From positions 55,397 to 119,396 of the forward strand of contig RCAB01000162.1 in NCBI GenBank assembly GCA_003640385.1: a DNA stretch of 64,000 nt, written 5' to 3'. The stretch is from Setaria digitata (Eukaryota; Nematoda; Chromadorea; Rhabditida; Setariidae). The notes beneath the pieces were generated by a model, which did no database searches, was not told the origin of the DNA, and was given only the letters and a program-made list of their open reading frames with translations. Numbering within the stretch: position 1 is the first letter of the stretch; each line of letters starts with the position of its first letter. A program made the position numbers and the translations under genes. Positions 13,259-25,400 of the stretch are shown here, in pieces.

Positions 13259-14891
13259 ATGGGTAATAGTTCAGCGATGTCGTCGTCAAAGGGCGGGCCA
13301 GATTCCACATTTAACGATAATTTAATCAGGGAAGTACGTCTGAATCCAATAATATATGATTTCTCTCATCCATTATATGGGAATGCAATCAAGAAACAGG
13401 AAACTTGGATTGAGATTGCTGCGAAACTCAGTGAAAAAGGTTACTTCTGAATAATTTGCTTAAAATTTGTCTTTCACAAAAGTTGGATCGAAAGTTGAAT
13501 TTTGGAAATTTTTGCTGCCTTTAGTAGAAGCTGTGAAGACTCGATGGCGTACGTTGCGTGATCGATATACGAAGGAGCGTCGACGTGTTATGACGTGTGG
13601 TGTAGGGTCATCATTTTCATACTATGCTGATCTCTGCTTTTTGGACAACACGTGCGCCGAAAATAGGTGTGACCGAATTCTATTTTTTATGATTTGTTCG
13701 CTTTCAAGAAATATCATATTTTTCAAACATTTATTAAAGCGAAAAACCAAATATTTTTTCTTTTTATAATGGTTCTTTTTCTCATAATTCATGAATCTCT
13801 TGACTAAAGCTTTTGAAAATGACTTTTTTGACATTTTTTTTCCACAAGTATGTCTTAATTCTTTAGAATTGCTTTGATTTATTAAAGTAATATGAGCTCC
13901 AAATCTTTCTTGTTCAGGATTACGCCATCAAAATCTAACAAAAATAGTAACAGCATCAGCAGTGACAAGAGCAGTAGCAGTGTTCCAATTAATTGTGACG
14001 TTACGACGTCTGTGTTTGTAAAACCGGAGGTTTTTGAACAGTCATCCGATATAAACTACAATTTCGAGAATAGGTTGCTGCTTTTTTATTTCATATAAAT
14101 TTGAGAGAGATAAATCATCCGTTATTTGAGGCTATCGTTTGTGAAGAAATTGTTTTGGATAGGTGAACAAGAGTCGGAAATCATCGTCGGTGGCTGAAAA
14201 TGAATAATGAAGACATCTTATGGTCCGGAATGCACTCTTGCATTTTATGAATTTTTTTTTTTTTTTTCATATAATAAACCTTCAAAGATTGCAGCTTCGA
14301 GATAGATTTTTGCGATAGAAAAGTTTATTTTTTAAAGAATATTTCTCGATAATATGTAAATTCATTCATTAATTGGATGAAATATTTCATTGCTTAGCAA
14401 GATGACATGAAAATACAGTCTTGCTCAATTATTTTTTTGTAATTTTTAGGATCACTGATGATATGCTTGCGGAGCAAGAGGAAACAATTCCTTCTTCCTC
14501 TAGACCAGAACGTCCGGTACAGAAGAAGCATAAAGTTCGGAAGGCATGTCATAAATCGCCAACGCCACCAGTAAGCTCAGCGACAACAGCAGCAGCTACA
14601 TCAGAAATAGGCGAGCTGATTGCACTTGAGAAAGTGCCTGCAAAACGCTCCAAACTGGATCCTTCGCCTGACTCTCCATCAGATACAGTTGCGCATGCAC
14701 TGATGCGTAGCGTTGAAGCATTGCAACGTTTAGCGGAACGGAAATCCGTGTTCGACCATGTAGTTGGCCCTCGCGATGCTGATGAATGTTTCGCCGATTT
14801 CGTTTGCATGTCGTTGAAGTCAATTGATAATGGTAGTCGTGTGCATGCTCGGATTGCAATTCTTCATGCTTTGGCACAGTTTCAAGCGTGA
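13259..14891 (+). CDS. MADF-BESS domain protein, probable transcriptional regulator (306 aa)
   Basis: MADF domains are Myb/SANT-like DNA-binding modules. BESS motifs mediate protein-protein contacts in the same proteins. Exons: 13259-13439, 13525-13666, 13918-14073 and 14450-14891. All joins are in phase and use GT-AG sites. The MADF domain covers residues about 20-107: LIREVRLNPIIYDFSHPLY, then the conserved Trp of QETWIEIAAKL, then VKTRWRTLRDRYTKERRR and SFSYYADLCFL. The middle (residues about 108-160) is Ser/Asn-rich linker. The last exon holds a Lys-rich stretch (PVQKKHKVRKACHK), which could be a nuclear localisation signal. It ends with a BESS-like helix region (DECFADFVCMSLKSI to AILHALAQF, residues about 270-304). 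The first usable ATG lies 18 bases after the TTTCTTTCAG acceptor, consistent with a trans-spliced mRNA with a very short leader. Poly(A) signal at 15278. The orthologue among nematode madf genes is not resolved. Confidence 0.85.
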
Positions 14892-16498
14892 GCAATGATA
14901 TTTTATCGTTACGGTTTTTGAAGCATCTGGCAAGGATAAAATGTTAGTTAGAAAATAACAGTGTAAAACTTAGTGGTCAAATTGTTAGTAGAAATACTTG
15001 AAGTTTTCCAGACATTCAATCATTAAGGCTGGGAATGTTAAAAGTCAATCATTGCAAATATCTCTTACCCTTTTTTGCCGCGCAAATTGTTCCTTTTAAA
15101 CTTCAAATAATTAGGAATTAGATTCCTTCAGATTCCCTCTTGGAGTTTCATTCCCAAATAACAAGTTCTGAAGTACATACAGTATATTCTGTACAGGTAC
15201 TTGTTACATGACTATAATGTATTTTACTATTTTTAGTTTTGGTACCATCTCCGAACTGTCTTGTTTGTTCGTATTTGAATAAAAATGATATATTTTTGAT
15301 TATGTATAGTAAAACTGTTTTCCATGTTGATCTTGCAGGAAGTATGTGAAAATTTGATTGAATGAAAGATTGATTGCAAGTTTCTAATACACTTTCATAA
15401 GCTGAATTATTTAACATTTTTACTGCGTAATGAATTTTGCATCTTCCCTGTGCAAACTATAAGATTCTGCATGGGAAAACAAGAAACTCAACGCATATTA
15501 CTTTTTCTGATGTCTGAAACGGGCCGCATTTGAGGATATTTTTCTGTTCTCAATGAATATAATAATGATTTGGTTGTATTGGTATGGGATTAGGATCCGG
15601 TAGTTTTTCTGGTACTTTCTGTAGAATCGTCATTTGTACGTTGCAGCTACATTAAGTGCCATAACTAAATCATGATACCATTTGAAGGGCGAAAAAAAAA
15701 AAACATTTGTGTAATTCATGGAAAAATGTTATATATAAATCCTGAAAGCAAATTCCTCGAAACATCTGTCACCTCTTGCAATCTCTATTGTTCTATTTTG
15801 TCTGTAATTAATGCAAATAAGCAAAATGAGTCATTATTTGATCATTTAAGTCGTTATAAATTTTTTTGGCATTTTTAAATTTGAGCACTTTTTTTTTTTT
15901 TTTTTTGTTAAATTTTTGAGCTCTTTGTTTCTCCTCTTGCAAGAAATTTTGCTGCATTCTCATATCACATTGAATGGTTTATACTCCTTCAAATCATACA
16001 CCAAAGGCAAGTTTGTAGCAAAAATTAAATTCAATAGGATACAAAATAAATTAACTACGACATTACTGCATAATAGAGACAACTTTAGCGACAATTTCAT
16101 ATACGAATCAAGCAATTTCAAAATTAACCAATTATAAGTATGTTTTTTTTTTCACTTTTAATTGTCTCCTCGCGGTGCTATAGACTTAAATGGCATTTAG
16201 TTTCTTTTTTTTTTTTTCGGAAATTTTCATTGGAATCATCGCTAGTAAAGAATTTTCACGAAATGAAGCACATTTTCGAAATTAGGTGTAGCATGACAAC
16301 AGCTAAGGGTGGTAATTCGGTCACAGTCTTCCGAAGTTTGAGGAATGAAGTAAATTACGACTGGTGATTTCATTTCTCTCTTCCTCCTCATCAATCTAAT
16401 GATATTTTGCCTTAGAGCTCTAGCTAATGATACACGTTTCACAATATGGCACTTATTCAGCTTCAGAATAAATCGTTCAGTAATGAAAAAAGTTGAAA
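14892..16498. other. Convergent 3' region between the MADF and bHLH genes
   Basis: This holds the 3' UTRs of two convergent genes. Several 70-90 codon frames occur on both strands, but none has splice support, composition or motifs suggesting a gene. Confidence 0.5.
15278..15283 (+). terminator. Poly(A) signal AATAAA of the MADF gene
   Basis: AATAAA about 390 bases after the stop codon at 14889-14891. It implies a 3' UTR of about 400 bases, in which the minus-strand open frame at 15148-15417 is incidental. Confidence 0.4.
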
Positions 16499-19142
16499 TT
16501 ATTTCTTCGTACAGCGACAATTTCCTTCACAAGTGACGCAAATGAATTGAGCGCTACTGATATCATTACTTGACTCATCCAAGTCTTCACTGCTTACTTT
16601 TGTGGTTACTGATGATAATGATAACGATTGACTACTGTATGAACTTTCAGGTGACTCGAATAACGGTGGTGGAATATTGTGGGGATGAAAAATTGGTGTT
16701 GAATGTGACTGTGGTTGAAAGATTATCGATGATCGCTCAGACTGGTTCCAATTTATTTGTGAATTATTTATCAGTGATAACTGTTCTCCTCCTGAAATGC
16801 ATCATAGCAATTGGAAAACAACTGTGAAGTGGAAGATTACCGATAATATCATTCTAATTTTAGCTTAAACTTGAATTATTTTTGCATTTCTATGATCGAA
16901 ACATCATCTGTGATTTAAATTAATTGTATAAATTTCTCTTAGAATCTTATACTTCAAATATAATGGAATCATCAACCAAGCATATACTCTGTTGGAGAAA
17001 TTAAAGCAAGATTTTGACGCTGCATTATAGCTTTTTTTTTTAACAGAATAAGAAAGAAGTTGACGAACTTTGAATATCGACTCCATGAACAGGTCTTATC
17101 CAGTTCATTGACTTGAAGTACTGATCAAATACTGAAGTAAGTTCTGCGTTGAATGATGCAACGAGCGGCGACGAAATAGCTGGATGATACGAACTGTAGA
17201 TGAACGATGCTGCAGCCTTCTGTGCTGCTTGGAATCCACCCCTGAATCCGGCGTATGCAAATTTTTCTGCTTCTGAAGGTACGAAAGATTTTGATCAGAA
17301 GTAAATATTCGACAAATGATTCAACTTAAAATTTCCATTCATAATGAAAGTCTTTTTTCTAAAACTTCAAGTTATTATCAAGGTTAAATAAATGCTCAAA
17401 TATTCGCCATACGTAAAAAATATACTTTAAAACTGTACAAAAGAAAATTTAAATAAATTTTAGGAAAAGAAAACTTCACAGGTCGCAATACAGTTGTGCT
17501 CAGCAATATCACCGGAATAATCAATGATAAGGGAAATCGTTTTATCATAATTTAGACTTTAAAGGAGGAAAAGACATTTGCTGAAAAGTATTGAATGTTG
17601 AATAAAGCTTGTTGATTTTTTTCGATTAAAGTCATAAAATTGGAAAAGAAGAAAGAAAGAAAAGAAACAGCATGATTAAAATTAAGCAATAATAAAACCA
17701 GATGGAAATAATTATAGTTTGTTGTTGAATGAGTAATTCCATATGATTATAAAATTATTCCACAAAATTTTTTGTTTTATTTAAAAAAAAAAAAAAAAAA
17801 AATGGAAAATTTGCTCGATAAACAAAGCAAAAAGAGAGAATTTAAAGATTCAACTGTTTCATTTTAAATTAACACATGTTAATTTGTGAGTTTCCTTGAA
17901 AATTCCAGAAATTTAGTTGAAATTATTAAATATTTGATATAAAACGAAAATCATCAATTATTAAGAATTAAATTAATATGGGGAAAATTTTAGAATTGAG
18001 TCTTCTGAAGAGACTGAGTCTTCCGGCAAGCTGATGCACAATAATATATTGTGTTGACCAAGATATAATCCTGTAAATACTTTTATGATTTTCACCAGCA
18101 AATATTATTTAAAAAAAGATATCGCTTCAGTTTTATTAATCATACAAAACTATTAGACAGACTTTATAAAGTCAGTAGCAAATAAGAAAGAAGTAAAAAA
18201 AGAGCAAAATTTCGAGTTTTTTTTTTTGAATTGCAAATTACTGGACAAACATTGCCTGTACCTTTTGTTTGCTCATTACCAACTGATTGAAGATATTTAA
18301 TTGTTAAATCTAAGATTTCAATTTTTTCTAATTTTGCCTCAGGTCTCGGCGTTTTCATCAAATGAAACATCTTCAACTGATCCAAGGAAGCATTCATGCG
18401 AGCTCGACGGCGGCGTTCAATTTCAGCTTTACTCTAGAAAAACAGCTAAAAAAATTACAAAAAAAAAATAGAACTTAATCAATTTTTATGAATATATTTT
18501 CAGTTATATAAACAGCATTTATGAGCATCCCATGTTGTTAAGCACATTTGTTGATAGTTTTGAAATTTTATGATAAAGCTGAATTTGAAATTTTTTTCGG
18601 CACTAATAAAAAACTAATACGAAAGGGTTTTTCAGTTATTTATTTTTTACGAATTTGAACTTTGAAAATGGTCTTTCATAGATTTCAAATTTTCCACTTG
18701 AAGTAATAGCAATTTAGTTACCCAGAACAAAAGAAAAATGGAAACTTTTAAACTGGTTTTTCGTTCACATTTATGTTTTAGCCTCTCGATGATTCATTTC
18801 TATTTTTGACTAAATCATAAACGAAATTGCTAAAACAACTAAAATTTGGGGTGAAACAAACTGTAAAAATAATTTTCAACAAGCTGCAATTTTTGTTTAA
18901 GCTTCTTTGCTGTAGTAGTAGTGGGCAGAACTTGATTGATGGTTGATTTTGCTTGGAAAATCGAATGTAGGAATCCAAAACTATATTTTAACATGCTTAG
19001 CTTAGTTCAAGCACTGATATGTCTAGCTTAGCTTTGTTATTAACATATCTAGCTTAGTTTTAGCATTAATATGCTTAAATTAGCTGAAAGTTACCAGGAC
19101 TAAATTTGGATCACTCGAACTAACAACTGCTGAGTTATCCAT
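16499..19142 (-). CDS. Hairy/E(spl)-like bHLH transcription factor (four exons, about 238 aa)
   Basis: HES-type factors repress transcription in cell-fate decisions. Exons on the minus strand: 19142-19095, 18433-18262, 17272-17069 and 16791-16499. Exon 1 encodes a short leader (MDNSAVVSSSDPNLVL). Exon 2 encodes the basic region and helix-loop-helix (SKAEIERRRRARMNASLDQL to IEILDLTIKYLQSV, residues 17-66), ending in a phase-1 donor AAAG|GTACAG. Exon 3 encodes an Orange-like segment (EAEKFAYAGFRGGFQAA, residues about 74-118). Exon 4 is Ser/Pro-rich with a Cys-rich end (CVTCEGNCRC). HES proteins usually have Pro in the basic region; here the KAEIE stretch has Ala. No C-terminal WRPW is present; a WIRP occurs after the Orange-like segment. 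The exon 3 donor (A|GTTCGT) is weak. Without that splice the frame ends at TAA 17042-17040 and gives 150 aa. C. elegans LIN-22 is the nearest family member I can suggest, unproven. An acceptor (TTGATTTCAG) lies 14 bases before the ATG. Confidence 0.82.
18988..19085. repeat. Degenerate tandem repeat in bHLH intron 1
   Basis: Three to four copies of a unit of about 26-29 bp containing CTAGCTTAGTTT and ATTAATATG, drifting between copies. It lies entirely in the 661 bp first intron of the bHLH gene, just downstream of exon 1 on the minus strand. Confidence 0.6.
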
Positions 19143-19531
19143 GGAGCGACCGAATTCTGAAATCAAGAATCGATACCATGATGAAAATAAAATATGAATA
19201 TAAATCCAGAAAGAGAAGCAGTTCAGTCCCGATTTTGCAATATTATGATTAAAAAGTGATTAATAGCATATGTATCAAAGCAAAAAAGAAGAGAAAGAAA
19301 GTAAGAACAAAACGAAATAATTTAAGGAATATCTTAATTTCTAAAGTATCTTGAGGAATTCCAACCTGAAACAAACAAAGTGAATATTCCTTAATGATAA
19401 TTAGTGAATTAGTTGGAAAATTCTGATAATCATCTCAATAATGTCTCACTAGATATACCCGATTTAATCAATATTAAGATGGATTAGTAATTCAATAAAT
19501 GCTAATTATTTAGAAAATATTGAAAACATTT

Positions 19532-19777
19532 CGAAGAATTTCTTTTAGAATTCGTTTTTAGCATGAAAATTTTTTTTTTTCTTTTACTGTCTGACAAAAA
19601 AAAAAAAAAAAAAAAAATTCTAATTAATGCAAAATAGTAATTTGATAGAGAAACGAGANCGAAGAATTTCTTTTAGAATTCGTTTTTAGCATGAAAATTT
19701 TTTTTTTCCTTTTACTGTCTGACAAAAAAAAAAAAATTCTAATTAATGCAAAATAGTAATTTGATAGAGAAACGAGA
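19532..19777. repeat. Direct duplication flanking an N (probable assembly artefact)
   Basis: Copy 1 (19532-19658) and copy 2 (19660-19777) are the same sequence, differing only in the lengths of their poly-T and poly-A runs. They are separated by the single N at 19659. This is what two unmerged overlapping contig ends look like. Confidence 0.85.
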
Positions 19778-22388
19778 ACTAATAACTTAATTCGTCTCCG
19801 ATGATCATACGTTTAAGAAACAACAACTATTTTCAACCTGCTCCATTGAAATAGTAATGAAGATTTGTTTCGTCCTTTTGGTCAATAATAAATCAGCTAC
19901 TGTTTTAGTTGCTATCAAGAAAAAAAAAAGAAAAAATGAAGCCAATTTGTTATCATGCATAGTCAATATGGAACATGGAAGAGACCATTTACTTACTAAT
20001 CATATATGTATATGTGTCGAAGAAAAGGAAAATTTAACTTATCCAAAAAAATGATAGAAGAAAAGGTACAAACAGGTGCTAATACTAAATGGTGTCCACC
20101 GGATAAATTAGCAGTTCTACTTACACTTTTTAAATACTGTAATATGATAGGTAAAAGGTAGCAAGGAGAGGGGGGCGGTATGAGAAAATGTCACCAAATT
20201 TTTTGAAAGTTTCCCAAAGCTTCACTATTCAGTACGTTTATCCAATTCATTCATGTTCATTATGTCATCATGAAACAATGTGCTGTTGTTTGATGGAGGC
20301 ATGAGAATGAGAAGTTTAATGAGAAAGCAGCTTAATTGGATAGTGACAATGTATTATTGCTGTTTTGATAATTGTTTTAATTTATCTGTCTAGGCATTAG
20401 AGCAATTAGTGTTTTTCATTTGTTTTCAATATACCGTAACATTAAATAAATGTTAATGGTATCATAATGATAACTGACATACTTTTTGATCAAATTTTTC
20501 TTGACATTCCTTTGTGTTTTAATGATACATTATTTCATTTTTTATCGATCAAAATTTCGCTTTTTTTTTTCCAAATTATCAAAATTTATTCTCATTTGTG
20601 GTCCATCGTAATTTTTAATTGATGCTCTCTTCCTTCAATCAGCATTGGTCATTTACTGGTCATTTGGTCATCTCTAGAAGGATTACCATCATCCATTGAT
20701 GCTTTCACATAAACAATTGCCGCAAATTAATGAAAGAGAAACTCTCACGCGTTGTTAGTTTCTCTCGTGGATGGATTTCTTTTGAAAATTTGTTATTCTT
20801 ACAGTGACCTATGATTTGTCTGTCTGAGATTGTATTATTATGGTAAAAATGACTAGGTAATTCAAATATCCTTTTTTTTTTTTTGAAATTGAAATTGTAT
20901 CAAGAAGTTAGATTTTAAGTTGTTGAGACTTTTTTTTTTTGTTTCCTAAAATTACCTTTTTTTTTTAATGCAAATTTTTGAACTGAAATTTGTAGGCATG
21001 ATAACGCCATCGTTAGATATACAATGACAGTGTTATTTTGTCTGTACGAATTCTTCTTGACAAACTGAAAACTAAAATATTAAAAATTTATTTTATACAA
21101 AAAAAAAGAAAGAAAAATAAACAAGACAATTTAACAATGAATAACAAATAAGTAATAATACTAATAATTAATGATATACCAGTAATAATAATAATAAATA
21201 AATAAATAAACAACAATAAATAATAATGATAGTAAAAACACACAAACAAACAAAAACATTGATGGATGGAAATAACTGAATAATCTAATCATAAAACGAT
21301 TTCAGAAGAAGAATGACAAATTATTCTGATAAATGATAATGATAAGGATCAATAATGAAGAGAGATGTTATTATTATGGCAGTTATATACCTGAGTTTGA
21401 GAACATTAGACAGTTCAGGCAGTAAGCATATATCGTTTAAATCTTCACTTTATCCAAATTTCAAGCAATTTGGACGATTTCTTTGATTAAGCAATAAATT
21501 CGGATTTGATTATTCGTCTGTCAGTTTTCAACAACAAAAAAACAAAGTGTAATTAACACTTTCTGTAATGACTTTTTTTTTAAGGCAAACTTATTGTAAA
21601 TAGTTGATGTTTTGCATCTCTTCAAGAGATTGTAAAAAAAAGTAACAATTTCTTTGCTTTTTCTTCTAAAAGAGAGAAAAAAAAGTGATAATGATAACAG
21701 GATGAAAATAATCAGATTGGGAGCTGATAGCTACAGCAACTGGAATTAATAAAATGATAATATATTGAAGAACACATCTAATAGTGATAGCTTGAAAAAG
21801 AAAAAAATTTAAGTAGAAAAGTATATTCTTCTCTCACATTTTTGGTATCTTTTTTCTGTTCGCAAGAAAAAAATTTTTTTTTTCTTCAAAAACATCTTGT
21901 TGTTACTTTTTTTTTTTTTTCTTGCTTTTTGCACAAAATAATAAATAAAATAAAATAAAAATAGTGCTGAACAAGTGAAAGTAAATAAATCCAGCGACAT
22001 AGACACTTGCGCCTTTAATCTATTACTGATAAAAGATATCGATGCTGATGGATGTTGAAAAGTTAAATTCAGTGCTTAGTGCTTACTACTAATATCTAAC
22101 ATTAGCTACTGATCACTGAAATCATTTAAAGAATTATAACAGCTTCCGTCAAAAGATCATTGCTATTTCTTTTTTCATACAAAAACGTCAAAACTTTATT
22201 TATGATGACAAAATTGACAAATTTTAACTCACTACAAATTCATTTTGCTGTCTTCAGAGTGCACTAGTTTGTTTTCTAACATTTAACAACAAAAAGTATA
22301 ACTTTTTCATTATTAATCTGCAGCTTTTAATACAAATATAATGCAATTTCCTTGCATTAACTTTTAATTTTTTATCGATAATACGCAT

Positions 22389-22394
22389 TTTATT
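22389..22394 (-). terminator. Poly(A) signal AATAAA of the ADAM gene
   Basis: AATAAA on the minus strand about 90 bases after the TAG stop at 22485-22483. Confidence 0.45.
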
Positions 22395-22482
22395 TGCAAC
22401 CTTTATCTCTGGCATCAATTATCTTTTATCAGTAATTTACTAGACAATATAGTTTTAAAGAATGTACATAAAACAGCAAGTT

Positions 22483-25400
22483 CTATTCTTGAATTCCCTC
22501 ATCATTACCACGATTAAACTTACGTATAATACTAGTAACAGAAACAAGATGTTCATCTTCGCTAAGTCCCGTACTTACTGTATCATCTGAAGGACAGAGT
22601 TGACTTCTGGATTCACTGGACGAAAATGATTCCTCACGTGTGGTTAATTTGTTGAGTTGCTCCAGATGACGAATTGGCAGTGCTTTCATACTTTTTCCAA
22701 CACTTATTCCATCTATAAAAACAGATGTAAAATGATAATGCTATGAAACTGATAAGATAATGAACATAGGGAGAGAGAGTGAAGGAACAGTTTATTTCTT
22801 AAGTTTGAGGATAATTAGCGTTTAATTGCCTGGAAGCAAAAAAAAGTACTCATTAAAATTAAAGGGTGAAATAAAAACACCTGACACAGGTAAACGTTCT
22901 TTTGCTGGAATAATTATTGCATACTGCTGAATTGATTCTTCTCCATTTGTATCATCGTGTGATTCATAAATCAATCCATCATCGTCAAAATCATCAAATT
23001 TTCGTGATATATCATCATACTGATCGGTATAATTTCCTGATGATTGCGAATAATTCATCGCATTGGATTGAACCAACAGCGATAATCTCAAATTTTTATC
23101 AAATTCATTTATAAACGAAATTGTGAAATTTTAGAATTTTGAAAATTTTCGAATCTTTCCTTCACCGAATTTTCATATTTCGTCAAACTTAACCAATTCT
23201 TACAGTAGTACACAATACTGCAGAAATTTTTTAAAAGGTGGAAGAAATGATCGGTTCCGAATTAAATTATTAGCTAGGAATTAAAGTAGCACTAATTAAA
23301 CATTGAAAAACTAAAAATCTAGCAACTATAGATCAGAATCAGAAATGTAATGCCAGCTAATAAAGTGCTATTAACAAATAGTACAGAGCTCAAGTACTGG
23401 AAATGGAAAACACTATCATAATAATATCATTTTTTAATTAAGTATATGTATAGATTTCGTAATTATTTAATCGCCGCATCATATTATGCTCAAAAAATTG
23501 CTAGCCATAATATACGACCATTAAGTACTCTTTTAAAAAATAATTTGTTGTAATTTTCAAAATTATTACTTTCACTGAAATGCTTGGAACAACTAAAGGT
23601 CGTTTTAAAAAAAAAAAGGATGTCTTAATTACTCTTTCATCTAGCTCACTTCAAACGGTACGACATATTAATTACACCAAGTGTTAAATGATAATATTAA
23701 GCATCAAACTACTAACCATATTCAAACAGTAGCTATGAAATAAATAGTTAAATATGGCTATTAAATCAATGAACAGTGATATGAGTATGATAGTACACAC
23801 CTTTTCCTTGCTGTATTGGGCATCTCATAGATGCCATCACCAGCGCTCGTAATCACTTTAAGTGATAAGTTTGGTGGTTTCATTGGCAAAGGAGGAGGTG
23901 GCTGTTTTTGGAGTGATGGTGATACACTATCAACTGATAGCAATCTTTTACTGGTCATATTTCTGAAATGAAACATTGGTAGTTTAACTGCTGTCGAGAT
24001 TTCGAGTGAGGATCTTACCGAGATGAATGCGGTGGTGGTGGTGGTGGTGGTGGTTGTGTTGGCCGTGTTATCGTTGACTTGCGTACGAGGCATTCCTTAT
24101 CACTTGATGCAATTAACACTGTTATACTATTGGAATCAAGCTGTAATGATAATTAAAACATCCATTCTTAAAATAACCTTCAAATTTCCCGAACACTTCA
24201 ATAAAACAAGAATTGTTAGTTTTAAATTTTTTTTTTAATTTTTTTAAATCACCTCATCAAATACTGTTACGTACACATTAATTATACCTTAGAAGGTAAT
24301 CCAATCAAATGTTCTTTAGCTACGATAATGCCATTTCCAGCACGACGTAATGACTGTGCATAATTACTGTTTGCGCGATGCCAAAAATGTCTATTTTTTG
24401 GGCAGATCATCGATTTTAGGCTTGAAAGAACTTGTAGGAAATTGCGCATACAATAAGCGTCACAAGTGTTTTTTGTTGTTGTATTAGAACATAAGGTGCA
24501 GCACTGTCGAGCAATGCAATAAATGAATGCAATTACAGTAAGTGCAACAATTAGCCAGCCAAAAATGTACTGAAATTGTCTTTAATTGACTACAAATTTA
24601 CCATTTATGAAATAAGGTTCCACTTGATACTTTTTCTTTTTTATCATTTAAAATGAAACTTGAAAGTGATGCAAACAGTGTTACATAGAAGCTAATTAAA
24701 TTTGATGAAGCTATTTAGGAAGTACTTTTTCTACTACTAATTTAAATAGTACAGTTCATTAAAATCTTTCAAACTGATAAAAGATATGATTTCTTTTAAT
24801 TGAGAAATAAATACACGGAAGAGGAGCGAAATTTGGCCCAAAATAGAATTTAGAAAGTTATAAGAAGTTTAATGTGATATTTAAGTTGAATAAATCATAA
24901 TAATATTTAAGAAAGGGAAAATTACAACAGATTAATCTCCCCGTAGAATGAGCATTGAAGTCTTTTGATAAATTTGCCTTTAATTTAAATGAAAAGTATT
25001 GGTTGAAATTTATTGATAAACAAAATTTTTCCACTATGTATGACTAAATTATTAGCTTTAATTCCAACTAATTCATTTTTTTGTCTTCAAATGAGTAAAT
25101 CGACTATTCCAAACTAACCATCTGCCAAGTTTTCACAATTTGCAAGCATTCATCGGCGTGACAGTTCCAATTATAACAACTTCTGTATAGGCCACAATCA
25201 CATTCTTCCACACCCTCGATAATGCCATTTCCGCAAAGTGGTAGCGATTTCTCAATTTTATGTTGCGTAAAAAAATAATACATACTCTTGACGTGCCTCA
25301 CGCAACGATTCTTCTCCAACATATTTACCATTTGTTGTAGTGTACAGTCATGATCATAACCTCTGCAAACGTAAATTTACGTAAAAATTTGTCACATCTT

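Larger units (their letters stand above)
19157..22482. other. Intergenic region between bHLH and ADAM genes
   Basis: Upstream region of the bHLH gene and downstream region of the ADAM gene. It holds a duplicated block around an N (19532-19777), AAT/AAAT simple repeats at about 21181-21230, and long poly-T/poly-A runs. No coding exon is supported. Confidence 0.6.

Noticed and set aside
14549..14895. Minus-strand frames of 86 and 99 codons opposite the last MADF exon
   Set aside because: They are mirror frames of a well-supported coding exon with a BESS-like motif on the plus strand.
16570..16827. Plus-strand 85-codon hydrophobic frame
   Set aside because: The opposite strand gives a better explanation: a Ser/Pro-rich terminal exon of the bHLH gene with a good acceptor and matching phase.
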